Assembly (NCBI GenBank): GCA_017625405.1
Contig: JAGALB010000041.1
Coordinates: 1-45,249 of the forward strand
DNA from: Ruminiclostridium sp.
Lineage (GTDB): Bacteria; Bacillota; Clostridia; Oscillospirales; Ruminococcaceae
Length of the DNA: 45,249 nucleotides
Direction of reading: 5' to 3'
Every line of letters starts with the position of its first letter. Position 1 is the first letter of the stretch. Shown here one piece after another: positions 15,988 to 24,803 of the stretch. The notes below the pieces were generated by a model. It had not been told where the DNA came from and did no database searches. It worked only from the letters and a program-made list of their open reading frames with translations. A program made the translations under genes and the position numbers.

Positions 15988-16470
15988 TTGACTGAAAATG
16001 AATTTGAGAGCTACATAGCCCTGTATCGAAAAAATATATATCGTCTTGCTTTCAGTTATGTAAAGAACAACGAAGACGCAGAGGATATTTCACAGGAAGC
16101 ATTTCTTAAGCTGTATAAATGCGAGGAAGTGTTTGATTCTCCTGAAAATGTCAGGGCATGGCTCATTCGTGTAACAATCAATCTCTCTAAGAATTTATTG
16201 AAAAACTTCTGGCGGCAGCGACGAAGTGAGCTGTCTTATGAAATTTCTGTATATAGCGCCAGAGAAGAAGCGGTGGTTGAATTTTTAAGAAGATTAAAAC
16301 CAAAATATGCAGTTGTCCTGCATCTTTTTTATTACGAGGACTATTCAACGGATGAAATTGCTTCTATTCTCGGTTTATCGTCAGGAACAGTAAGGACAAG
16401 ACTTGTACGTGCACGCCGTCAGCTGAAGGAAATGCTCTTGAAGGAGGGTTATAATGAAAAAGGAATATAA
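15988..16470 (+). CDS. ECF-type RNA polymerase sigma factor
   Basis: 160 residues with region 2 (YRLAFSYVKNNEDAEDISQEAFLKLY) and region 4 (YYEDYSTDEIASILGLSSGTVRTRLVRAR) readable in parts: NNEDAEDISQEAF and SSGTVRTRLVRAR. ECF factors direct RNA polymerase to stress or envelope promoters. The start is taken as TTG 15988, 8 bases after AAGGAG; the GTG at 15979 overlaps that site. The gene overlaps the following DUF4179 gene by 17 bases, a usual sigma/anti-sigma arrangement. The target regulon may include itself through the candidate promoter just upstream. Confidence 0.92.
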   Translation: MTENEFESYIALYRKNIYRLAFSYVKNNEDAEDISQEAFLKLYKCEEVFDSPENVRAWLIRVTINLSKNLLKNFWRQRRSELSYEISVYSAREEAVVEFLRRLKPKYAVVLHLFYYEDYSTDEIASILGLSSGTVRTRLVRARRQLKEMLLKEGYNEKGI

Positions 16471-17536
16471 TGAACTTTTTAACCGAATATCTCCGCAGAG
16501 CAGTAATGAGGAGTTTCTTTCACAGATACTCAGAAAGGCGGAAAAAGTGGAGAAAAAGAACAAAATTAGTATAAAAAAGCCTGTTATTGCTGTGTTTGCA
16601 GCTGTATTGGCACTTACTACAGCTACCGTAACAGTTGGAGCAGCTACAGGCTGGGATTTCAACGGCGGATTTGATGCTGTTTTCAAGAACAGAACAGAAC
16701 AATATTCATCAGAGCATCAGGCTTATGAAACAGGTTTTGATTTTGCAAAATACGGTAAGGAGCTTGACCAGCACTATATATTCGATGATTACACTCTTAA
16801 TATCTATGGTGTAATAGCGGATAAAAGTACAGCTTATGTAATGTATGATGTTGTTTTTGATGAGGATTTTGACTACAAAGAAAAAAAGAATTATACAGAA
16901 TGGGACATGAAAGCTATTCTGGAAACAGCTGATTCAGCGATGACTACTAATGATGGAAACCTTATAGCGGTTGATGGGAATCGATTTACATTCTATAAGA
17001 TGGCAACAAGCGGAAAAGAGAACATTAATCTTGTAGGAAATACGCTTATCTTTAATCTTTACAGACTTGAACGTGGTATTGAAAATAGTGTTGAAAGTGA
17101 TGAACTGTATTCTGAATCGCAAATTGTTGATTGCGGTATTACTGTTGAGATACCGGTAGATTTTCCTATTTATAGTCCTGTAACTTATTCATTTTCAGGT
17201 GATAGCAATACGTTTTATCTTATAGATTACGCTGGTGGTAAAGAATTTTATGTTGAAGCGATGCTTGAAAAAATAGAAATCTCGCCATTAAGCTGTGAAT
17301 TTTCGTTTATGACTGATATCGGAGAAAGATGGGCAGAAAAGGGTGATTGCTATTCACTTGGTGATTTTGTTATAACTTATAATGATGGCACAGAAATAGT
17401 TTTCACGAATAACTCATATTCTATAGATGTTGATGAAACAGGAAGACAGCGTTATCACATACATCTTAATCAGCCTATTGATCCTGACAGAATAAGTTCA
17501 GTTACTGTAGGCGGTACAACAATTGCAATTGTATAA
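16454..17536 (+). CDS. DUF4179-type membrane protein, putative anti-sigma factor
   Basis: 360 residues. A short cytoplasmic N-terminus (about 38 residues, helix-forming) precedes one membrane segment (residues about 40-62, VIAVFAAVLALTTATVTVGA) and a large extracellular part of about 295 residues beginning ATGWDF. This matches DUF4179 proteins that follow ECF sigma genes in clostridia and are thought to bind the sigma factor and sense the outside. It overlaps the sigma gene, so they are translationally coupled. There is no zinc-binding HxxxCxxC motif, so it is not a ZAS-type anti-sigma factor. The signal sensed is unknown. Confidence 0.8.
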   Translation: MKKEYNELFNRISPQSSNEEFLSQILRKAEKVEKKNKISIKKPVIAVFAAVLALTTATVTVGAATGWDFNGGFDAVFKNRTEQYSSEHQAYETGFDFAKYGKELDQHYIFDDYTLNIYGVIADKSTAYVMYDVVFDEDFDYKEKKNYTEWDMKAILETADSAMTTNDGNLIAVDGNRFTFYKMATSGKENINLVGNTLIFNLYRLERGIENSVESDELYSESQIVDCGITVEIPVDFPIYSPVTYSFSGDSNTFYLIDYAGGKEFYVEAMLEKIEISPLSCEFSFMTDIGERWAEKGDCYSLGDFVITYNDGTEIVFTNNSYSIDVDETGRQRYHIHLNQPIDPDRISSVTVGGTTIAIV

Positions 17537-17540
17537 ATTA

Positions 17541-17572
17541 AAATCCAGTCACTTTCGTGACTGGATTTCTTT
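17541..17572. terminator. Bidirectional intrinsic terminator
   Basis: A 12-bp perfect stem (arm AAATCCAGTCAC, 17541-17552 with 17557-17568), TTTC loop and T-run. It separates the converging sigma/DUF4179 pair and vWA genes. Confidence 0.9.
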
Positions 17573-19839
17573 TACTTTATTTCTGTATCATAGAAAGTTA
17601 CTGATACCTGTTTTCCATCCCAGGTTGCACTGTATGTATAGTTGTTATGGAAGCTTCCGTCACCGTCAATTTTCATAGTTCTGTTTAAAGTAATTGTATC
17701 AACAGGATCGGTGTTGGTATCATAGATTTTGAGATTGAAGAGATTTGGGTTATCCATATCACGGCGTAATGCGATAAGATTGACAAATCTGCTGTAATAC
17801 TGTCCGTTTTCTTCCCATGTGAGCTTCATAACCATAGGAGAACCTGAACCGAGGATTTTCTTAACCTTATTAAGATCACCCTCATCACTGAGGACAAAGC
17901 CTTCTGCGGTATCACGGAAAGTATTGTAATAGTGAATTGCACGGAGCAGAGCATTATCGTTTTCGCCGTATTTTACTCTGATCTTACCCATAGCGTAATT
18001 GGGAACAAGATATTCGATTTTCTTCCACTTGTCAGAATTACCGGGATAATCGACTGTTTTGATAACCCAACCCAGTTCCTTGGCTTCCTTGAATACATCA
18101 CTTTTTACTTTGAGCGTATCGCCATCACTCAGAAAATCAAGATAGAAATCAGGATTTACATACTTAGAGGTCATGGAGGGGAGTAAAACCTTACTTAAAG
18201 GCTGTGTTACATCAAGAGTTGTTGAACTGAAATCGTATGCGACTTCGTCATTTCCTTGTCCGCCCTTTGTAATAATCTGGCCTTTGAACCAATCTCTCGC
18301 AAGAGCTGCCATTCCGAAATCCATGGTTTCAAAATCCTTTGATTTGAAATTTAAGAATCTGAAGCCGTTTTCTTCAGCACGGAAACCTGTGTCGTAGAGG
18401 GAATAGCTATCCGGTGTACCATCCATATTTTCATCGACAATATCATTTTCCATAGTGGCGATAATTGTTGAATACAGACCTTCCAGTGTGTTTGCATCGG
18501 CAATAGGGAAGTAATTTCCGCCTGTGCCGTCAGCAATTTTCTGAAGCAATTCTCGGTCAATATCATCGCCCAAGCTGATGGTCATGACTGTAACATTCTT
18601 GGCGTTTGCGCCATTTACAATATCATCAAGCTTATAGCCTGCGGTATCGGTGGAGATACCGTCAGTAAGCATAATGATGATATTTCTTTCTTCCTTTGTT
18701 TCTTCGCCGAAACTCTTAAGAGCGAGCATAATGGCACGTTCGACGCTTGTACCGTCATATCCGGGGCCGATGCTTCTTATATCATTTATAGATTTGGTAA
18801 TATCAGTTTTGTTGTTGGTGAAATCACATAATGTATCGAAAGAGAAGGTAAAAGCGGTAATTGCCACATCAGTATTGGCTGAAAGCTTGGATACAAGATT
18901 ATTGGCAAAGGATAATCTTTTGAAGAATACATCGTTTTCTTCTGATTTGTAATTGGCGTTGGAAGCATACATTGAGCCTGAGTTATCAATCAGAAGATGA
19001 ATGTTGATATTTGTGTTTTCATCAATAACGGTGTGAATAATATGGTTGGCACCTATAAGATAAACGCCGTTTTCAGTGATTTTACAGGAAACAGTATTGT
19101 TTTCGGTATCATGTGTTCCGCCTATATCGGTAAATTGTTTGGTTCTGGGATTGAACTTATAAATATGAAGATCGTCAGCCTTAAGACCTGCAGCTGTAAG
19201 AAGTCCGGGGCTGTAGCTGAAAGTTATATTAGCCTCGTCAAATTCAGATTTGCAGTAAAATTCATAAGGGGCAGAATACGCACCCACATTGGCTTCAACT
19301 GAATAAAGGGATAATTTTTCGACATTGGCGGAATATACATTGACATTTCCGCTTATATCGAGAAAACCTTCATCAAAATTGATCCTGTTGCTGACTCTTA
19401 CATCAGCATCAGGCTTGCCGTTTGTCTTATCGGATGTGGGACTGAGTTTGGCGATAATTTCAACACCGTCCGCAAGTCCATCCTTATCAGTGTCGGGATT
19501 CAGAGGATCCGTTCCATACCGTTCCTCAAATCCATCGATGATGCCGTCGGAATCCGTATCAGCAACACTGCCGTTGGTGCTGAGGGAAAGCTCAATTGCA
19601 TTGGTAAGATTATCCTTGTCATAATCGTTTTCGGCGTCAATAATTTCATACGAGTTGAATGTTCTGGGATAATCCTGATTGAAAGCATATTTTAAAGCAG
19701 CGATTTTGTTATCTGCATTTGTTTTATAGGCAATAACCCCCAGAACGCCGCCAAATACCGCAATTGCACTGACAGTTGTAATTATAATCGGCTTTTTGCG
19801 TAATAGAGGTTGTTTATATCCATATTTGTTTTTAGCCAT
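17572..19839 (-). CDS. Membrane-anchored protein with Ca-binding thrombospondin-3-type repeats and a von Willebrand factor A domain
   Basis: 755 residues. A basic N-terminus and one membrane segment (about residues 17-37) anchor it, with the rest probably outside. Residues about 67-130 hold DxDxDG-type repeats (DYDKDN, DTDSDGIIDGFE, DTDKDGLADGVE) that bind calcium in thrombospondin-3 repeats. A vWA domain runs from about residue 275 to 460, with MIDAS residues DNSGSM, a GTS and LTDG, so metal-dependent ligand binding is likely. The C-terminal about 130 residues (SPMVMKLTW, then SRFVNLIALRR and YDTN) resemble the C39-like peptidase layout but lack an evident catalytic His. It converges on the sigma/DUF4179 genes and has a strong promoter. 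Its substrate or partner is unknown; the name is by domain only. Confidence 0.8.
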   Translation of the reverse strand: MAKNKYGYKQPLLRKKPIIITTVSAIAVFGGVLGVIAYKTNADNKIAALKYAFNQDYPRTFNSYEIIDAENDYDKDNLTNAIELSLSTNGSVADTDSDGIIDGFEERYGTDPLNPDTDKDGLADGVEIIAKLSPTSDKTNGKPDADVRVSNRINFDEGFLDISGNVNVYSANVEKLSLYSVEANVGAYSAPYEFYCKSEFDEANITFSYSPGLLTAAGLKADDLHIYKFNPRTKQFTDIGGTHDTENNTVSCKITENGVYLIGANHIIHTVIDENTNINIHLLIDNSGSMYASNANYKSEENDVFFKRLSFANNLVSKLSANTDVAITAFTFSFDTLCDFTNNKTDITKSINDIRSIGPGYDGTSVERAIMLALKSFGEETKEERNIIIMLTDGISTDTAGYKLDDIVNGANAKNVTVMTISLGDDIDRELLQKIADGTGGNYFPIADANTLEGLYSTIIATMENDIVDENMDGTPDSYSLYDTGFRAEENGFRFLNFKSKDFETMDFGMAALARDWFKGQIITKGGQGNDEVAYDFSSTTLDVTQPLSKVLLPSMTSKYVNPDFYLDFLSDGDTLKVKSDVFKEAKELGWVIKTVDYPGNSDKWKKIEYLVPNYAMGKIRVKYGENDNALLRAIHYYNTFRDTAEGFVLSDEGDLNKVKKILGSGSPMVMKLTWEENGQYYSRFVNLIALRRDMDNPNLFNLKIYDTNTDPVDTITLNRTMKIDGDGSFHNNYTYSATWDGKQVSVTFYDTEIK

Positions 19840-19895
19840 TTATGATTTTTCCTTTCAGAAATCTAAATTGTGCTTTATTATATCTGTATTCAATT

Positions 19896-19924
19896 ATTAT
19901 ACCATTTTTTGTTTATTTCGTCAA
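19896..19924 (-). promoter_or_regulatory. SigA-type promoter of the vWA gene
   Basis: On the minus strand, -35 TTGACG (19919-19924), 17 nt, -10 TATAAT (19896-19901), followed by GAAAGGAAAAATC before the ATG at 19839. Confidence 0.85.
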
Positions 19925-20021
19925 GAAATATTATCAATAACAAAAATTTTTTACACAATTGATAGAATAATTGGTGTTTTTTTGTTGAAAATGAGAAATA
20001 TAAAATGTAGAGGAGTTTACT

Positions 20022-20465
20022 ATGAAACTTACAGAAAAAGAATACAGTTATTTAACAAAAAAGATCTCACCTGATACCAAATACTATAAAACTTTGCCAA
20101 CGGCATTTATTATCGGAGGGCTTATTTGTTGTATAGGGCAGGCAATAGGCGATTTATATAAATATTTAGGCATTAATGAAACAGATACAGGTACTCTTAC
20201 ATCAATAACACTTGTGTTTTTAAGTGCTTTCCTTACAGGTGCAGGAATATATGGGCGAATTGCAAAATCGGCAGGTGCAGGAACACTTGTACCGATAACG
20301 GGCTTTGCTAATGCAGTTGTTTCGCCTGCGCTTGAATTCAAAACAGAGGGCTACATTCTAGGTGTGGGTGCCAAGATATTTATAATAGCAGGTCCCGTAA
20401 TCGTATATGGATTGGCAGCATCGGTAATTTATGGGGTAATTCTGTATATTACACAACTATTCTGA
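20022..20465 (+). CDS. spoVAC: Stage V sporulation protein AC
   Basis: 147 residues with about four membrane segments. SpoVAC is a mechanosensitive-like channel component of the SpoVA complex that moves dipicolinic acid (as Ca-DPA) into the forespore and out during germination. Family landmarks are the N-terminal LTEKEYSYLTKKISP, IGGLICCIGQAIGDLY, FLSAFLTGAGIYGRIAKSAGAGTLVPITGFANAVVSPA (split as GIYGRIAKSAGAG and GFANAVVSPA). GAGGAG lies 9-14 bases before the ATG. No SigG consensus is visible upstream. First of three spoVA genes. Confidence 0.94.
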   Translation: MKLTEKEYSYLTKKISPDTKYYKTLPTAFIIGGLICCIGQAIGDLYKYLGINETDTGTLTSITLVFLSAFLTGAGIYGRIAKSAGAGTLVPITGFANAVVSPALEFKTEGYILGVGAKIFIIAGPVIVYGLAASVIYGVILYITQLF

Positions 20466-20474
20466 GGTGAAAAT

Positions 20475-21485
20475 ATGAGTGAATATCTGAATGAAGGAAC
20501 AATAATTCTGACAACAGAACCGTCTGTGTATTCATACGCAGCTGCCGGCGGAAAAATGGAAGGCGACGGACCGCTGGGAAGCTGCTTTGATTACATCAGT
20601 CAGGAATCAGATTTCGGCGAATCAACCTGGGAAAAATCAGAAAGCAGATTGCAGCAGCTTGCATTTTCGCATGCGCTTTCAAAAGGCGGAATATCAGAAG
20701 GTGAGTTAAGTTTTATTTTTGCAGGAGATCTGCAAAATCAATGCACAGGCTCTGCTTACGGAATCAGAGATACAGGAATACCCTTTATCGGGCTGTACGG
20801 CGCATGTTCAACTATGGCGGAAAGTCTGGTACTGGCAAGTATTTTTGTTGATAATAATGCAGCTGAATATTGCGCTGCACTGACATCATCACATTTCTGT
20901 TCGGCTGAGAGACAATTCCGCTTTCCCGAAACCTATGGCGGACAGCGCACGCCTACGGCACAGTGGACAGTAACTGGAAGCGGATGTGCAATAGTCGGAA
21001 AACACAACAATCCTCCCTATATAAAGGGTGTGACAATAGGGAAAATTGTCGATCTGGGTATTAAGGATGCCAATAACATGGGAGCAGCCATGGCGCCTGC
21101 CGCTTATGAGACAATAAAATCGTATCTGAAGGTACAGAAAAAAACAGTAAATGATTTTGATCTGATACTTACAGGGGATTTAGGCTCTGTGGGTTCTGAA
21201 ATACTGTATGAGTTATTCCGCAAGGACGGTGTAGATATTTCAACGGTTCATAATGATTGCGGATTAATGATATACGATTTTGAAAAACAGGATGTTCACG
21301 CCGGAGGTTCAGGTTGCGGTTGCAGTGCTTCGGTGCTCTGCGGCCACATACTTGAACGTGTAAAAAAGGGTGAGCTTAAAAATGTGCTGTTTGCGGCAAC
21401 AGGGGCGCTTATGTCTACAACAGTAGTTCAGCAGGGAGAAAGTATACCTGGAATTTCTCATGCTGTTCATATTTCCTGCGAGTAG
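20475..21485 (+). CDS. spoVAD: Stage V sporulation protein AD
   Basis: 336 residues. SpoVAD has a thiolase-like fold and binds dipicolinate for transport in the SpoVA complex. Recognisable points: the thiolase-like LQNQCTGSAYGIRDTGIPFIGLYGACSTMAESL region (split as GIPFIGLYGACSTM), TGSGCAIVG, and the conserved GGSGCGCSASVLCGH near the C-terminus. It starts 9 bases after spoVAC with GAGGTGA, so the genes are cotranscribed. Confidence 0.95.
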   Translation: MSEYLNEGTIILTTEPSVYSYAAAGGKMEGDGPLGSCFDYISQESDFGESTWEKSESRLQQLAFSHALSKGGISEGELSFIFAGDLQNQCTGSAYGIRDTGIPFIGLYGACSTMAESLVLASIFVDNNAAEYCAALTSSHFCSAERQFRFPETYGGQRTPTAQWTVTGSGCAIVGKHNNPPYIKGVTIGKIVDLGIKDANNMGAAMAPAAYETIKSYLKVQKKTVNDFDLILTGDLGSVGSEILYELFRKDGVDISTVHNDCGLMIYDFEKQDVHAGGSGCGCSASVLCGHILERVKKGELKNVLFAATGALMSTTVVQQGESIPGISHAVHISCE

Positions 21486-21500
21486 AGAACGGAGTTTGTT

Positions 21501-21878
21501 ATGGAAATTTTTATGGAATATCTGAAAACCTTTCTTATCGGCGGCCTGTTTTGCCTGATAGGACAACTGCTGATTGATTTTACAAAGCTTACTCCTGCAA
21601 GAATACTTGTATCGTATGTGGTTGCAGGTGTAATTATGGGCGCAATCGGCTGGTATGAGCCTATTACAGATTTTGCAGGGGCAGGGGCTACGGTTCCTCT
21701 CACGGGATTTGGTTATCTGCTTTCAAAAGGAGTAAAGCAAGCGGTTATGGAAAAAGGATTACTCGGCGCTTTTACAGGTGGTCTTGAAGCGAGTGCAGGC
21801 GGTATAACCGCAGCTGTTATTGCGGGTCTTATTGTAGCATTACTGTTTAAAAGAGGAGACAAAACAAAGCAGATGTAA
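21501..21878 (+). CDS. spoVAE: Stage V sporulation protein AE (SpoVAEb type)
   Basis: 125 residues with three to four membrane segments; part of the SpoVA channel. Landmarks: FLIGGLFCLIGQLLIDFTKLTPARILVSYV in parts (GLFCLIGQLLID, TKLTPARILV), and GAGATVPLTGFGYLLSKG. Third gene of the minimal clostridial set AC-AD-AE. spoVAA, AB and AF are not present here. A terminator follows immediately. Confidence 0.94.
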   Translation: MEIFMEYLKTFLIGGLFCLIGQLLIDFTKLTPARILVSYVVAGVIMGAIGWYEPITDFAGAGATVPLTGFGYLLSKGVKQAVMEKGLLGAFTGGLEASAGGITAAVIAGLIVALLFKRGDKTKQM

Positions 21879-21881
21879 AGA

Positions 21882-21913
21882 AAAGCGGCTTTTGAAAATT
21901 CAAAAGCCGCTTT
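21882..21913. terminator. Bidirectional intrinsic terminator
   Basis: A 15-bp perfect stem (arm AAAGCGGCTTTTGAA) with a 2-base loop, between the converging spoVAE and ABC-permease genes. Confidence 0.9.
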
Positions 21914-21925
21914 ATAGTTATAATT

Positions 21926-24793
21926 TTAATCTTCACCAAGCTTGAGAGCTTTATTGATATCAAGCTTTTTGATAAGGTTGCCGAGTATCGCAAAACCGCC
22001 GCCAAGCATTATGACAATAATAACATATATCTTGATGTAATCGCTCTGGAGCGCTGCAACACGGAAGGGTGGTACCTGGTCAATGGGATTATACATAGAA
22101 CGGAATAACGGAACGAATAAATCGCTTGCAATGCCGCCGATTATGAATGCCATTGCAATTGATACACCTGAAACAAGTATCTGTTCATAACCTATCATTC
22201 CGATAATTTCACGGAAGGTAACACCCATTGCACGGAGAATACCGAACTGGAGATGTCTGCTTCTGATTGATAAAATCCAGTAGATAAGGAAGCCGATTAT
22301 CGTCATTATCATGATGATAACAAAGCTCATTGTAAGCGCACCGTTCATACCCTGAAGCTGAGGCTGATTCTTTTCTCTGATAAGAAGCTGTGAGGCGTCA
22401 GTAATGTATTCAATCGGTATACGCTGTTCGGAAATATCATTGTAGAGTGCTTCACTTGTAGCGTTATCCTCAAGATCAATCCATACTTCATAAGGCTCAA
22501 TGTCAGTAAGATTATAAATATAAGCATAATTCATAATCATAAAATATTTGGTTGCGTATGAAGCTGTGGTTTCTTCAGTAATTTCGCCGTTTTCTTCCGC
22601 CTTTTCAAGCTCGCGTTCTTCCTTGGGTGTAAGGCTGGTTTTCTGCGATTCATTGGGATTGATACCGGGCCAGTAATCAGCAACAGCAACTACCGTAGAG
22701 CTTACATTATCGTTTCCCGACCATTTTGTAAGAACAACATCACCCAGTTCAAGCTCAAAAGCATCAGCCAGTGCTCTTGAAACAATGATGCCTGAAGGGT
22801 AATCCTGCAATGCATTAGTATAATTCCACCAGTGAACAGGGAGAAGGTCATTTCTGAACCATGCGGTTGTAGCAAACTTATAGGGTTCAATAGCCATAAG
22901 AGTGATATTGCTTTCGGTTTCCTTATCTACGGTCATTTTCGCCTTTTTGTTGATAAGGACTCTTGTAGCCTGCTTTACACCTGTAAGTTTTTCAAATCGT
23001 TCAAAATCCTTTTCAACATAACCTGTGGTGGTCATGCTTTCGTCAGAAGTCGTTGTTTCCTGCCAGTATTCCTTCAGCCTGATATCGGCACCGGTTGAGT
23101 AGTAAATTCTGTCCTCTTTCTGGTTATTGATTGTTCTTGCAGTATTTGCGGAGAAAATACCGAGAGAAAAAGTAACAATAAGGAACAGCATGAGGAAATT
23201 GACTTTACCGCCCTGGCCTCTTGATACAGATGTAATAGCCATGTACTGTGCAGGTGACCATAAAGGCTTAAAAACAGTGTAAACTGCACGTAGAATATAA
23301 GGATATACACGCACAAACAACAATCCGAGTCCAAGTACAAGACAGGTAGAGAAAATAAAGAAGAGGGAATTGATTTCTCCTGTTGATTCAACCGAAACAA
23401 CTTCGTTTGCCGTATAAATCAAATAGAATACGACAGCGGCTGCGATGAGAATGATGTCAATACAGAGCTTTTCCCATAGTGCAACCTTTACAACCTTGGT
23501 CTTGCTTGCCTTATATTCGACAATTGACAATTTGGAAGCAGGAATAATAGGAATCATTGTAGTAAGGAAGAAAACTATTATTGCAAGCAGGGCATAAAGA
23601 ATTGCAGTTCCTGTAATTTTTGCAGCTATGCCTGTTCTGTTGACAAATTCAAGGAATCCGTTTGATACGCCGAGAAAACGGCAGAGAAGAAGTCCGATAA
23701 AAGGAGCAGTCACAAGAGTTATCAGACCAAGTGTACCCGCTTCAGCTGCATAAAGGAAGAAAATCTGTTTTGAACTCGCACCACGGCTTTTGAAAATTGC
23801 AATTTCATTCTTTTCCTGCTCAACATTAAGCTGAGAAACCATGAAGAGATAGAAAGCAAGCATTACCATTGTAGGTATCTGGAGAATCCAGAGAATGCTG
23901 GTAAGCTTTGCTGCTTCAACAGCATAATCCTCAAGAATATCGGATATTCCCATGCTGAAGTCATATCCGAGTTCAGCGTATAAATTAAAATCATCTTCAA
24001 TTTCAGCGGTTATGGAGTTCAAGTCGTTCATATCCATTGACTGATATGAAAGGGAATATCTGGTTGAAATTTCCGTAAGCTGTACAGAGCCACCAGATGA
24101 AAGCATATTGCAGAAACAATCGTAATCAGTGATGATTGAGCTGAGATAAGGTGTCATTGTTTCTGACCAGTAAACGTCATTAGGGTCTGACTGCTCGTAT
24201 ATACCGACAATACGGACACGAACAGGAGTGCGGCTTGTGTCGACTGAGCGCAGTTCATATTCGCCGTTTAAAACGATACCTAAAGCCTTTATGGCAGAAT
24301 CATTTGCAACGGCTTCATACACACCGTCTTCGGCAATGCCTCCATCACAGTACATACGACCGCTTTTTATCACGACATGATCCTTGAATCCTGTCATTGC
24401 AGTAAGTTTTGTACGGATAGTTGTTGAGCTTCCGGCAGTTGTACCGACAGAGAGATACTGCATATTGTCAACGACAATTGTCTTTTCAGAACCTACAGGA
24501 ATTCTGATTGCAGAAACCTGATCGTCTACAAGAGTTGGAAGTTCATTAATAAGATTAACCTGCTCTGCAGTTCCCATATTTGCAGATATGGTCTTGCTGA
24601 CAGAGTATATACCGGGATAATCGCCTGTTGAAAGCTGGTAGGATTCCATATCCTTTATCAGCATACGCTGTAAGGAAGCATCCATATAAATCGGCACGGC
24701 ACTCATCATACCTGCTGCCATCAGAAAACCGATGAATAGGCACAAAACCATCCATTTGGTTTTCATCATTTTTCTTATTAATAATGTAAACAA
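21926..24793 (-). CDS. Large FtsX/MacB-type ABC transporter permease
   Basis: 955 residues. The membrane-spanning layout fits a double FtsX-domain permease: an N-terminal membrane helix (WMVLCLFIGFLMAAGMM), an extracellular domain of about 240 residues, FtsX-type helices around residues 295-450 (with IAIFKSRGASSKQIF), further helices, a second extracellular domain (about 540-820), and a final FtsX segment containing LQFGILRAMGVTFREI. Such permeases work with an ATPase to drive outer-face export or peptide shedding. No ATPase gene adjoins it. The start 24793 follows AAGGAGAGC and lies 10 bases after the adaptor gene stop. Likely cotranscribed with that adaptor. Confidence 0.88.
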   Translation of the reverse strand: MFTLLIRKMMKTKWMVLCLFIGFLMAAGMMSAVPIYMDASLQRMLIKDMESYQLSTGDYPGIYSVSKTISANMGTAEQVNLINELPTLVDDQVSAIRIPVGSEKTIVVDNMQYLSVGTTAGSSTTIRTKLTAMTGFKDHVVIKSGRMYCDGGIAEDGVYEAVANDSAIKALGIVLNGEYELRSVDTSRTPVRVRIVGIYEQSDPNDVYWSETMTPYLSSIITDYDCFCNMLSSGGSVQLTEISTRYSLSYQSMDMNDLNSITAEIEDDFNLYAELGYDFSMGISDILEDYAVEAAKLTSILWILQIPTMVMLAFYLFMVSQLNVEQEKNEIAIFKSRGASSKQIFFLYAAEAGTLGLITLVTAPFIGLLLCRFLGVSNGFLEFVNRTGIAAKITGTAILYALLAIIVFFLTTMIPIIPASKLSIVEYKASKTKVVKVALWEKLCIDIILIAAAVVFYLIYTANEVVSVESTGEINSLFFIFSTCLVLGLGLLFVRVYPYILRAVYTVFKPLWSPAQYMAITSVSRGQGGKVNFLMLFLIVTFSLGIFSANTARTINNQKEDRIYYSTGADIRLKEYWQETTTSDESMTTTGYVEKDFERFEKLTGVKQATRVLINKKAKMTVDKETESNITLMAIEPYKFATTAWFRNDLLPVHWWNYTNALQDYPSGIIVSRALADAFELELGDVVLTKWSGNDNVSSTVVAVADYWPGINPNESQKTSLTPKEERELEKAEENGEITEETTASYATKYFMIMNYAYIYNLTDIEPYEVWIDLEDNATSEALYNDISEQRIPIEYITDASQLLIREKNQPQLQGMNGALTMSFVIIMIMTIIGFLIYWILSIRSRHLQFGILRAMGVTFREIIGMIGYEQILVSGVSIAMAFIIGGIASDLFVPLFRSMYNPIDQVPPFRVAALQSDYIKIYVIIVIMLGGGFAILGNLIKKLDINKALKLGED

Positions 24794-24803
24794 AATGCTC
24801 TCC

